From Cellvibrio japonicus Ueda107 (GTDB lineage: Bacteria; Pseudomonadota; Gammaproteobacteria; Pseudomonadales; Cellvibrionaceae): a stretch of 64,000 nt of DNA. Location: assembly GCF_000019225.1 (NCBI RefSeq), contig NC_010995.1, forward strand, positions 496,001 to 560,000. The letters are read 5' to 3'. The notes under the pieces are model-generated. The model was given only the letters and a program-made list of their open reading frames with translations, had not been told where the DNA came from and ran no database searches. The position numbers and the translations under genes were made by a program. Below, piece by piece: positions 43,639 through 51,267 of the stretch (its first letter is position 1; every line of letters begins with the position of its first letter).

Positions 43639-45771
43639 GTGAATCCGATTATCAAAAAGTTTCAGTACGGCAATCAAACCGTAACCCTTGAAACCGGCCG
43701 TATTGCCCGTCAGGCAACCGGTGCGGTGTTGGTCAGCATAGGCGAGGTCGCTGTACTTTGTACCGTTGTTGGCGCTAAAGAAGCGTCTCCCGGCCAGGAC
43801 TTCTTCCCCCTGTCTGTGCACTACCAGGAAAAAGCCTATGCCGCTGGTCGTATTCCCGGTGGTTATTTCAAGCGCGAAGGCCGCCCCTCCGAAAAAGAAA
43901 CCCTGACCTCGCGTCTGATTGACCGTCCTATCCGTCCGTTATTCCCCGAAGGTTTCCTTAACGAAGTCCAGGTGATTTGTACGGTTGTCTCCACTGACAA
44001 GAAACAGGATCCCGATATCGCCGCAATGATTGGTACCTCGGCTGCCCTGGCGGTATCCGGTATTCCATTTAATGGCCCGATTGGCGCTGCTCGCGTGGGC
44101 TACACCCAGGGTGAAGGTTACATCCTCAACCCTAGCTACAAGCAACTGGAAACGTCTGAATTGGACATGGTGGTTGCCGGTACCAAAGATGCGGTATTGA
44201 TGGTGGAGTCCGAAGCGAAAGAATTGCCGGAAGATATCATGTTGGGCGCGGTGCTTTATGGCCACCAGGAGATGCAGGCGGTTATCCAGGCCTGTGCTGA
44301 GTTGGCTCGCGATGCAGGTAAGGCGCGTTGGGACTGGCAGCCAGTTCCCGAAAACACCGAGCTCAAAACAGCGATCAAGGCCGCATTCGGTGTCGCGATT
44401 GGCGATGCCTATCGCATTACTGACAAAGCCGAGCGCTATAACCGTCTGGGTGAATTACGCAGCGAAGCGGTTGCTCAATTTGCGACGGAAGAATCCGGTA
44501 TCAGCGCAGATGCGGTAAAAAGCCTGTTCGGTACCCTCGAATACAATATCGTTCGCTCGCGTATCGTTGCTAATGAACCGCGTATTGATGGCCGTGACAA
44601 CAAAACTGTGCGCCCTATTACGGTGGACGTGGGTGTATTGCCCAAGGCTCATGGTTCTGCACTGTTTACCCGTGGTGAAACCCAGGCTCTGGTAGTGGCG
44701 ACACTGGGCAACGCACGTGATGTGCAGATTATTGACCAGTTGGAAGGTGAGAAAAAAGAAGCCTTCCTGTTGCACTATAACTTCCCACCTTACTCTGTGG
44801 GTGAGTGTGGTCGCATGGGATCTACCGGTCGCCGTGAAATCGGCCACGGCCGTTTGGCCAAGCGCGGTGTCCAGGCGGTACTGCCAAAAGCGGAAAGTTT
44901 CCCTTACACCCTGCGTGTTGTCAGTGAGATTACCGAATCCAACGGTTCCAGCTCCATGGCGTCCGTGTGTGGTTCTTCCCTGGCGTTGATGGATGCCGGT
45001 GTACCACTGAAGGCACCGGTTGCCGGTATCGCTATGGGCCTGGTGAAAGAAGACAACGGCTTTGCTGTACTCACCGACATCCTCGGTGATGAAGATCACC
45101 TGGGTGATATGGACTTTAAAGTGGCCGGTACCACCAGTGGTGTGACGGCGCTGCAAATGGATATCAAGATTGAAGGTATCACCGAAGAGATTATGGAAAT
45201 TGCATTGGAGCAAGCCCTGGCTGCCCGTCTGCATATCCTGGGCGAGATGAATAAAGTCCTGTCCCAATCTCGCACCGCCGTCAGCGAGAATGCACCGCGC
45301 TTTGAAACTATCAAGATCCATCCGGATAAGATCCGCGACATTATTGGTAAGGGTGGTGCAACTATTCGCTCCATTACCGAAGAGACCAACTCCTCTATCG
45401 ATATCGATGATGATGGCACGGTGAAGGTTTATGCCGATGACAACGAAGCGCTGCAAGCAGCCTTGAATCGTATCGGTGCTATCGTCGCTGAAGCGGAAAT
45501 CGGTGCGATTTATGAAGGTACTGTGGTTCGTATCGTAGACTTTGGTGCGTTTGTAAACTTCCTGCCAGGTAAAGATGGTTTGGTTCACATCTCCCAGATC
45601 GCTGACGAGCGTGTTAACAACGTGAGTGATTACCTGAAAGAAGGCCAGGTTGTGAAAGTGAAATGCCTGGATGTCGATCAGCGTGGTCGGATCAAGCTGT
45701 CTATTAAGGAAGCCTTGGCAGAAGAAGCCGGCACTGCTCCGGCGGCCGAGCCAGTGGCAGACGCTGAATAA
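43639..45771 (+). CDS. pnp: Polynucleotide phosphorylase
   Basis: A 710-residue 3'-5' phosphorolytic exoribonuclease (711 in E. coli). Two RNase PH-like domains (EGRPSEKETLTSRLIDRPIR in the first; GSTGRREIGHGRLAKRG in the second), a KH domain (IIGKGGATIRSI) and an S1 domain (YEGTVVRIVDFGAFVNFLPG). The start is a GTG, 8 bases after aaagg; no ATG fits the family N-terminus. The 236-bp rpsO-pnp gap beyond the terminator shows nothing I can name. Confidence 0.98.
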   Translation: MNPIIKKFQYGNQTVTLETGRIARQATGAVLVSIGEVAVLCTVVGAKEASPGQDFFPLSVHYQEKAYAAGRIPGGYFKREGRPSEKETLTSRLIDRPIRPLFPEGFLNEVQVICTVVSTDKKQDPDIAAMIGTSAALAVSGIPFNGPIGAARVGYTQGEGYILNPSYKQLETSELDMVVAGTKDAVLMVESEAKELPEDIMLGAVLYGHQEMQAVIQACAELARDAGKARWDWQPVPENTELKTAIKAAFGVAIGDAYRITDKAERYNRLGELRSEAVAQFATEESGISADAVKSLFGTLEYNIVRSRIVANEPRIDGRDNKTVRPITVDVGVLPKAHGSALFTRGETQALVVATLGNARDVQIIDQLEGEKKEAFLLHYNFPPYSVGECGRMGSTGRREIGHGRLAKRGVQAVLPKAESFPYTLRVVSEITESNGSSSMASVCGSSLALMDAGVPLKAPVAGIAMGLVKEDNGFAVLTDILGDEDHLGDMDFKVAGTTSGVTALQMDIKIEGITEEIMEIALEQALAARLHILGEMNKVLSQSRTAVSENAPRFETIKIHPDKIRDIIGKGGATIRSITEETNSSIDIDDDGTVKVYADDNEALQAALNRIGAIVAEAEIGAIYEGTVVRIVDFGAFVNFLPGKDGLVHISQIADERVNNVSDYLKEGQVVKVKCLDVDQRGRIKLSIKEALAEEAGTAPAAEPVADAE

Positions 45772-45788
45772 TCGTGTGTTTATCTGCT

Positions 45789-45830
45789 CCATAAAAAAAA
45801 CGCCCGCATTTGCGGGCGTTTTTTTTATGG
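45789..45830. terminator. Bidirectional terminator between pnp and the DUF4832 gene
   Basis: A perfect 20-bp inverted repeat (45789-45808, 45811-45830) whose arms contain A8, the GC core cgcccgca, and T8 on the other side. It can end both convergent transcripts. Confidence 0.94.
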
Positions 45831-45870
45831 TTGGTCTTTTATGCCACACCGGCCTTGTATCGATAACGGC

Positions 45871-47376
45871 CTAGAGATTTGCATTGAATTGGATAACCTG
45901 CCCTGTCACCAGCCGGTCGCTGTCAATCTTTATCTGGATGTCGAGTGGATTGTGCGTGCCCGGATGAATTTCCATATCCAGTGAGTTTGAAGGTAATAAC
46001 CCTTTCAGGCTTTGTGTCGCACGTTGGTTATTCACACTGGGGTAGGCGTCGTAATAAAGGGGAGCAATACCTTCATTGCGAATGCGCAGGCGCACCCTGT
46101 TGCCATTACTTTCCAACAGGGTGAGGCGAAATGCATAGCCTGTTGCCATGGCGGCTTGCCTGATTCGCGCTTTGCTCTGATAAGCATATTGGTCGTTACC
46201 AATCATATAAGTGACGTTGTACTGGTGAGCAAAGTCTTCAAAGGTTTTGCCATAGGGACCATTTGTACTCAGGACATTGCGCTGGTCGTAAGTTGAGTAG
46301 TAACTGAACTCACCGCCAGCCGGATTGGTGTGATAACGGTTAGCCCCAAAGAATAACCAGGATGCCCGGTTGTATTCGCTATCATTTTCCGAGTGTTCCT
46401 TGTGCATGAAGGAGTCATCAAATAAACCAAAACGCAAATTTTTCAGGGCTGGCGTCGCCTGGAAAGGACTGTAATCAGAACTTGTGGCATCAATTGAGAT
46501 CGACCAGGGAGTCTGCGAAAACACTTCTGCCATGTGGTTTAAAAAATTGGCCTGGAAGCTTTTGTCTGGAAAGTTTTTACCGAGTTCGGGTTGGCCGTCA
46601 TACAGGTGATATTCTGCATAAGAACCAAAACCTACCTGGACAAAGGCGAGCCGCGGGTCATTGTCATAACGTGCGGCAAAGCGGGTGAAGAAGTCTAGGA
46701 TAAATTCACGCAACCCGGTGGATGACCAATCGGGGATAAAGGTATTTTGGCCTTCGACTTTACTGATGTGGTAGGGAAGTCCATCGGGAATTGATGATTG
46801 GGTAATACCGGGATAGGTATCGCGAAAGCGGAAAATCATCTGGTGGCCGCGCGCTGCTGCCTGTGCCAGTTTTTGGTCGACAGCTGCCCAGCTATAAGTG
46901 CCGATGCGGGTAACCACATCGCGGTACAGCATATAGGAGAATTCGAGTTGTACATCCTGCCCCAGTGCACTAAGTGCGCTGGTGTTATCACTCCAAAAGA
47001 CAATGCCGGTCATGGGTTGAACGCGATTGATCTGGCTTTGCAGGCTGACAGGTTCAAATTCTTTTTCACTGACGCTGCTACTGGATTCTGCACGGCTGCT
47101 GATGTGCGATGAGCTGGTGCTGGATAGCATGGCAGATGATGTACTCTGCACGCTGCTCAGTGATGAAATGGACTGAGTCGATACCGGTTGGCTGGACAAA
47201 GAGCTGGACACAACCGACAGGACACTACTGGAGCTATAGCTGATGCTACTGGATGACGCATCGGCAATGGATGAATTGGCGGTGTTGTTAGTGGATGATG
47301 AGCCCCCTCCGCAACCCCAGAGTACCGTTGAGAAAACGAGCAAGTGTAACCATTGAGCACATCGGGAAAAAACCAT
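45871..47376 (-). CDS. Ser-linker lipoprotein with DUF4832-type (beta/alpha)-barrel, putative glycosidase
   Basis: A 501-residue protein from the ATG complementary to 47374-47376 (MVFSRCAQWLHLL), preferred because caaggcaga precedes it; the frame extends 21 codons more. Lipobox Cys22 (VLWGC) is followed by a Ser-rich linker to about residue 105. The body (about 110-400) looks like a TIM-barrel hydrolase: YSWAAVDQKLAQAAARGHQM, FRFRDTYPG, and VQVGFGSYAEYHLYDG with a possible acid/base Glu255. The C-terminal 100 residues match the DUF4832 beta-domain (FRLTLLESNGNRVRLRIRN, GIAPLYYDAYP). No reaction is established for this family; glycan hydrolysis or binding at the surface is my inference. It is cotranscribed or co-located with an AmpG-like transporter. 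Confidence 0.72.
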   Translation of the reverse strand: MVFSRCAQWLHLLVFSTVLWGCGGGSSSTNNTANSSIADASSSSISYSSSSVLSVVSSSLSSQPVSTQSISSLSSVQSTSSAMLSSTSSSHISSRAESSSSVSEKEFEPVSLQSQINRVQPMTGIVFWSDNTSALSALGQDVQLEFSYMLYRDVVTRIGTYSWAAVDQKLAQAAARGHQMIFRFRDTYPGITQSSIPDGLPYHISKVEGQNTFIPDWSSTGLREFILDFFTRFAARYDNDPRLAFVQVGFGSYAEYHLYDGQPELGKNFPDKSFQANFLNHMAEVFSQTPWSISIDATSSDYSPFQATPALKNLRFGLFDDSFMHKEHSENDSEYNRASWLFFGANRYHTNPAGGEFSYYSTYDQRNVLSTNGPYGKTFEDFAHQYNVTYMIGNDQYAYQSKARIRQAAMATGYAFRLTLLESNGNRVRLRIRNEGIAPLYYDAYPSVNNQRATQSLKGLLPSNSLDMEIHPGTHNPLDIQIKIDSDRLVTGQVIQFNANL

Positions 47377-47463
47377 GCGTCTGCCTTGTTGAGCCATGTA
47401 AAAGGCGCATATTGTTAATGGCGGCCTATTTTTCTGCAATGCGTTAATACCGGCTCACTGCAT

Positions 47464-47505
47464 CGCAAGGTTACTAACCCGGATGACCCGGTTAGTAACC
47501 TTGCG
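47464..47505. repeat. 16-bp perfect inverted repeat between MFS and DUF4832 genes
   Basis: cgcaaggttactaacc (47464-47479) and its exact complement (47490-47505) are separated by 10 bases. There is no T run on either side, so it is not a standard terminator. It could be an operator for the DUF4832 gene, a T-less terminator of the transporter gene, or an mRNA-stabilising element. Confidence 0.75.
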
Positions 47506-47528
47506 CACATGCTATAGTACAGGCGGAA

Positions 47529-48824
47529 TCAATCGTGCTTGTGTGGGAAGGGAGCAAACCAGCAAATTAAAAAAGAAGGAATGGTGGCCAGCATCACGAA
47601 GACAAAATATCCCACGTAACCCATAGCAACCTGCAGGTGTCCGCTAACCATCCCGGTTAACATCATGCACAATCCCATCAATGCAGTACCAAAGGCATAG
47701 TGTGTGGTGGCATATTTGCCGGGAGCCAACTGCTGCATGAGGTAGATCATGAAACCCACTGAGCCTATACCAAAAAAGAATTGCTCAATAACAACGCCGA
47801 GGCTGATTAACACATGGCTGTCAGGCTGGTAGAAGGCCATTAACAGGAAAGTGATATTGGGAATATTGACGCAACAGCAGAGGGGGAACAGCGCTTTTTG
47901 CAGTCCTTTTTTCGCCACATAAGCGCCACCAATCAGGGAACCGACGAGCAGGGCAATCAAACCGAATGTGCCATAAATCAAGCCAAACTCCTGGTTGGTA
48001 AGCGATAGGCCACCGTTTTCCAGCGAGTCCTTCATAAACAGCATACTGGGTGCATTCAAAAATCCGAAGCTGATGCGGAACAGCAGTGCGAAGCCGATCA
48101 TTAACCAGATTCCCTGCTTTTGGAAAAAAGTGACAAATGCATCAACCAGAGTGGAAATGGCTTCACCGGGGGTGCGTGGTGTGTTTTCCGCGCGTGCGCC
48201 ATCGGGCATTACCCGCCAATGCCAAAGTGCCATCACGAGCATAATGATGCCCATCATGAGGAATACCAGTTGCCAGGAGTTAATCCATTCAGGACCAGAA
48301 GCATGAGGATCGTTACCGAAATAGTGCTCATGCAGGAAACCGCTGAGCATGACCATGACGCTCATCATCGCCAGCTTGCCGAGGTTCCAGCTCAGGCTTT
48401 GCCAGCCGCAGAACAGGGCTTGGGATTTGGCATCCAATGAGGTGACATAAACACCATCGGTGGTGATGTCCTGTGAGGAGCCGATGAACGATAACACCCA
48501 AAAGAACGCCAGCATCAAGGGAATATAATTGGGCAGGTTCATGACCAGTGATACACCGATAAAACCAACACCGAGCAGTATTTGGCTCAGAAGTACAAAA
48601 AACTTTTTGGTTTTGTACATTTCCAGAAAGGCGGCAAAAAACGGCTTGATGGTATAGGCCAATCCAAGTGCGCTGGCATAGGCAGCCGCTTCACCGTTAT
48701 CCATACCCAGGTTGCTGAACATAATGACGGCAGCAGCGGTCAGCATGTTATAGGTCAATGCCATGGTGAAATAGCCGGAGGGTACCCAGAGGAGCGGGTG
48801 TCTGGTTGCAGGGGCAGAGTGCAT
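47529..48824 (-). CDS. AmpG-like major facilitator superfamily transporter
   Basis: A 431-residue membrane protein with about twelve hydrophobic helices and the AmpG/acetyl-CoA-transporter-like pattern (YTIKPFFAAFLEMYKTKKFF, IGSSQDITTDGVYVTSLD, where the conserved DITTDG resembles QDIAxDA of AmpG). AmpG imports anhydromuropeptides; relatives in polysaccharide degraders probably import oligosaccharides. Since it precedes the DUF4832 lipoprotein on the same strand, uptake of that protein's product is plausible but unproven. Specificity cannot be read from sequence. Confidence 0.8.
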   Translation of the reverse strand: MHSAPATRHPLLWVPSGYFTMALTYNMLTAAAVIMFSNLGMDNGEAAAYASALGLAYTIKPFFAAFLEMYKTKKFFVLLSQILLGVGFIGVSLVMNLPNYIPLMLAFFWVLSFIGSSQDITTDGVYVTSLDAKSQALFCGWQSLSWNLGKLAMMSVMVMLSGFLHEHYFGNDPHASGPEWINSWQLVFLMMGIIMLVMALWHWRVMPDGARAENTPRTPGEAISTLVDAFVTFFQKQGIWLMIGFALLFRISFGFLNAPSMLFMKDSLENGGLSLTNQEFGLIYGTFGLIALLVGSLIGGAYVAKKGLQKALFPLCCCVNIPNITFLLMAFYQPDSHVLISLGVVIEQFFFGIGSVGFMIYLMQQLAPGKYATTHYAFGTALMGLCMMLTGMVSGHLQVAMGYVGYFVFVMLATIPSFLICWFAPFPHKHD

Positions 48825-49052
48825 GTGTAATACCTGTTATCGAGTAGAGTTGCCGGGCAATGCAGATCGCTGGCCTGTGTCACCCGGGGCCGGACAGATT
48901 TTGTTATTGTGTGCAGTCGACCGCTGAGCAGATGCTGGCAGCTGTGCACGCTCTCTGGTTGCTTTTATGGTGATCGGCTTGATCCCTGCCGAATGTCAGG
49001 TGTATGCCCACTTCTATGGTTATGGCTCGGGGCGTCCTGTTATGGGCCGGCT

Positions 49053-49083
49053 AATCCCATCCACTGTTGCGGTGGATGGGATT
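49053..49083. repeat. 12-bp inverted repeat downstream of ppa
   Basis: aatcccatccac / gtggatgggatt (49053-49064, 49072-49083), 7-base loop, about 40 bases past the ppa stop. It lacks a T run. The rest of the gene-free 48825-49125 shows no gene; the ppa transcript probably ends in this area. Confidence 0.6.
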
Positions 49084-49125
49084 GATCTCTCTCACAAGAT
49101 CAGGCCCGGTATTACGGCTGTTATG

Positions 49126-49659
49126 TTATTTGTTGCTGGCCTTATAGGTTTCGACCGCTTTGAGGATTTCTGCACGCGCTTCTTCAACATCTCCCCAGCC
49201 CGCGACCTTTACCCACTTGCCTTTCTCCAGATCCTTGTAGTGCTCGAAGAAGTGTTCGATTTGCTTGACTGTCACTTCAGGCAGGTCAGAGAGGCTTTGT
49301 ACCTTGCTGTAGAGGGTGGTCAGCTTGTCGTGAGGAACGGCAACGATCTTGGCATCTTCACCCGCTTCATCGGTCATTTTCAGTACGCCCAGGGGACGGC
49401 AGCGAATTACAGAACCTGCTTGTACGGGCTGCGGGAATACCACCAACACGTCGGCGGCATCGCCATCACCACACAGGGTTTGCGGGATATAACCGTAGTT
49501 GCAGGGGTAGTACATCGGGGTACTGATCAGACGATCAACAAACAGGGCATCGGCATCTTTGTCGATTTCGTATTTGATACTGCTGTTGGCGGGAATTTCG
49601 ATAACAACGTAGAAGTCATCGGGCAGGCTTTTGCCAGCGGGGATTTTTTCAAAGCTCAT
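49126..49659 (-). CDS. ppa: Inorganic pyrophosphatase
   Basis: A 177-residue soluble family I pyrophosphatase (176 in E. coli). Active-site blocks: IPANSSIKYEIDKD, MYYPCNYGYIPQTL, and CGDGDAADVLVV with the metal-binding Asp triad. It hydrolyses pyrophosphate to drive biosynthesis. It follows the tandem-FHA gene on the same strand with a 92-bp gap. Confidence 0.98.
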   Translation of the reverse strand: MSFEKIPAGKSLPDDFYVVIEIPANSSIKYEIDKDADALFVDRLISTPMYYPCNYGYIPQTLCGDGDAADVLVVFPQPVQAGSVIRCRPLGVLKMTDEAGEDAKIVAVPHDKLTTLYSKVQSLSDLPEVTVKQIEHFFEHYKDLEKGKWVKVAGWGDVEEARAEILKAVETYKASNK

Positions 49660-49751
49660 GATGTTGTCCTGAATCAGAGGGTTATCAATATAGGTCTCGC
49701 GGGTAGGTTCCTGGGAATTGGCTACCGTGAATCATCGAGATGGCGCGGATT

Positions 49752-50576
49752 CTACCACAGCAGAATTGCCACAATCGCTATGGCGGCAAGCACGGCGGCT
49801 GCCAGTGCCAACCAGGTACCACGTCGGCTGTTATTGTAGGTTGGTTCTATACGGTTGCCGGGAGATGTCGGGCGGGTTTTCCAGCGCTTGGGTTGGCTGC
49901 TGGGCTGCTTGCGCTCGATAGGCTTGGCGAGTTCATCAATGGGTTTGCGCAAGCGGGTTTTATTGCTATCGGTATCGGGGGCAATAATTCGGAAACTGTA
50001 GACATCAAGGCGTAAGCGATCACCGTTATTGGCAGTGGCATTACTGATCTGCACATCGTTCAGAAAGGTGCCATTGGCAGAGCCGAGGTCGCGGATGCGC
50101 AGGTGGTTGCCCTCGACGCAGATCTCCGCGTGGCGGCGCGATAGGTGGGTGCCGGGAATAACAATATCGCATTGGTTGCCGCGCCCCATAACCAGGCTCT
50201 TGTCGGGAGGTACCTGGAATTGTTTGCCGGCCAGCCAACTGCTATCGGAGACCAGGCGCCAGGGAGCCTGGTTGTGCCCTTTATCTGGCAGGCTGCGCGG
50301 GTCCAGTACGATAATCTCGACACTGCCAAAACGCAGTATATCGCCCGGAATTATCTCCTTTTGGGTAATACGCTGGCCATTGACGAAACAACCGCTATGG
50401 CTGTTGTTGTCCTTGAGGAAAAACTTGTTATCTTCGCGGATCACCTTGGCGTGAACCGGATCTATATCCTCGTCTTTGATGACCAGTTGATTGTCGGGAG
50501 CTGAGCCAATGGAATAGAGCTTTTCCACTACCCAGAGCGGAGGCAGGCGGTGATCTTTAAAGTGAAGCTTTAGCAT
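49752..50576 (-). CDS. Tandem FHA-domain protein with C-terminal membrane anchor
   Basis: A 274-residue protein with two FHA domains (about 20-90: IGSAPDNQLVIKD, NSHSGCFVNGQRI; about 125-200: VMGRGNQCDIVIPG, LSRRHAEICV, GSANGTFLNDVQI), a basic Pro/Ser-rich linker and a single C-terminal hydrophobic helix (about 253-273), so it is probably tail-anchored with both FHA domains in the cytoplasm. The second domain has the full set of FHA residues; the first is less canonical. Partners are unknown. It is not homologous end to end to the membrane FHA protein at 26133-27155. Confidence 0.85.
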   Translation of the reverse strand: MLKLHFKDHRLPPLWVVEKLYSIGSAPDNQLVIKDEDIDPVHAKVIREDNKFFLKDNNSHSGCFVNGQRITQKEIIPGDILRFGSVEIIVLDPRSLPDKGHNQAPWRLVSDSSWLAGKQFQVPPDKSLVMGRGNQCDIVIPGTHLSRRHAEICVEGNHLRIRDLGSANGTFLNDVQISNATANNGDRLRLDVYSFRIIAPDTDSNKTRLRKPIDELAKPIERKQPSSQPKRWKTRPTSPGNRIEPTYNNSRRGTWLALAAAVLAAIAIVAILLW

Positions 50577-50783
50577 CTCGCTGTCCGTATTCTGGTGAAC
50601 ATCTGCAGGCTTTCGCTTGCAATCGGCTCCGCACCCTGGTGATCATGTGCTCCTTGAGGCAAATTGGCGCCTGTCGTCGCTATTTGGCAGCCGAATGGCG
50701 CATTTTTGTTGATTTTTGCGCCATATGCTGAGCTGCTGCACATTGACCGGATTTTAGTAACTCAGCCTATAAAGAGCAATCAC

Positions 50784-51125
50784 ATGTCAGATAAGAATGC
50801 CTCCAGTCCTGTAACCCCTGAAATTCCCCTGGCCCGTAACAGGGTCGTTATTCACTATTGCAATCTGTGCCGCTGGATGTTGCGTTCAGCCTGGTTGGCG
50901 CAGGAGCTGCTGACGACCTTTGATGGGGAGCTGGACGAAGTAAGCTTGCATCCGGGCACCGGTGGTGTATTCCATGTTTGGCTCAATGACCAATTGGTCT
51001 GGGACCGGGTGCGGGACGGGGGATTTCCCGAAGCCAAGGAACTCAAGCAGCGAGTGAGGGATCTACTCTGTCCGGAGCGATCGCTGGGGCACAGTGATGG
51101 GCATAAGAAGGCAGATACGGACTAG
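50784..51125 (+). CDS. Rdx-family (SelT/SelW/SelH-like) redox protein
   Basis: A 113-residue protein from ATG 50784 (MSDKNASSP); upstream frame residues are not family-like. The thioredoxin-like core VVIHYCNLCRWMLRSAWLAQ holds a CxxC in place of Cys-x-x-Sec, and LHPGTGGVFHVWLNDQLVWD is the typical second half. Bacterial members are probably thiol-redox proteins of unknown substrate. A charged His/Lys/Asp tail ends it. The 207 bp before it hold no other gene. Confidence 0.88.
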   Translation: MSDKNASSPVTPEIPLARNRVVIHYCNLCRWMLRSAWLAQELLTTFDGELDEVSLHPGTGGVFHVWLNDQLVWDRVRDGGFPEAKELKQRVRDLLCPERSLGHSDGHKKADTD

Positions 51126-51267
51126 TCCTGTTTGACCTTTGTCACCAGCATGGCTGTGTTCCTGGTGAGGGTTCAGGTTTTACTGTTTTCATACAAGGTC
51201 GCTGGCATAATGGCGCCTCCTTTCTATCGTGACCTCCCAGTCTTCACTGCACTGAACGGGATATTAC

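Noticed and set aside
44455..45849. 464-codon open frame antisense to pnp
   Set aside because: A shadow of the highly expressed pnp gene; no signal or domain.
48967..49839. 290-codon open frame antisense to ppa
   Set aside because: It overlaps ppa entirely and looks like its reverse complement in another frame.
50868..50885. Selenocysteine in the Rdx protein
   Set aside because: The CxxC positions are both ordinary cysteine codons and no in-frame tga is present.
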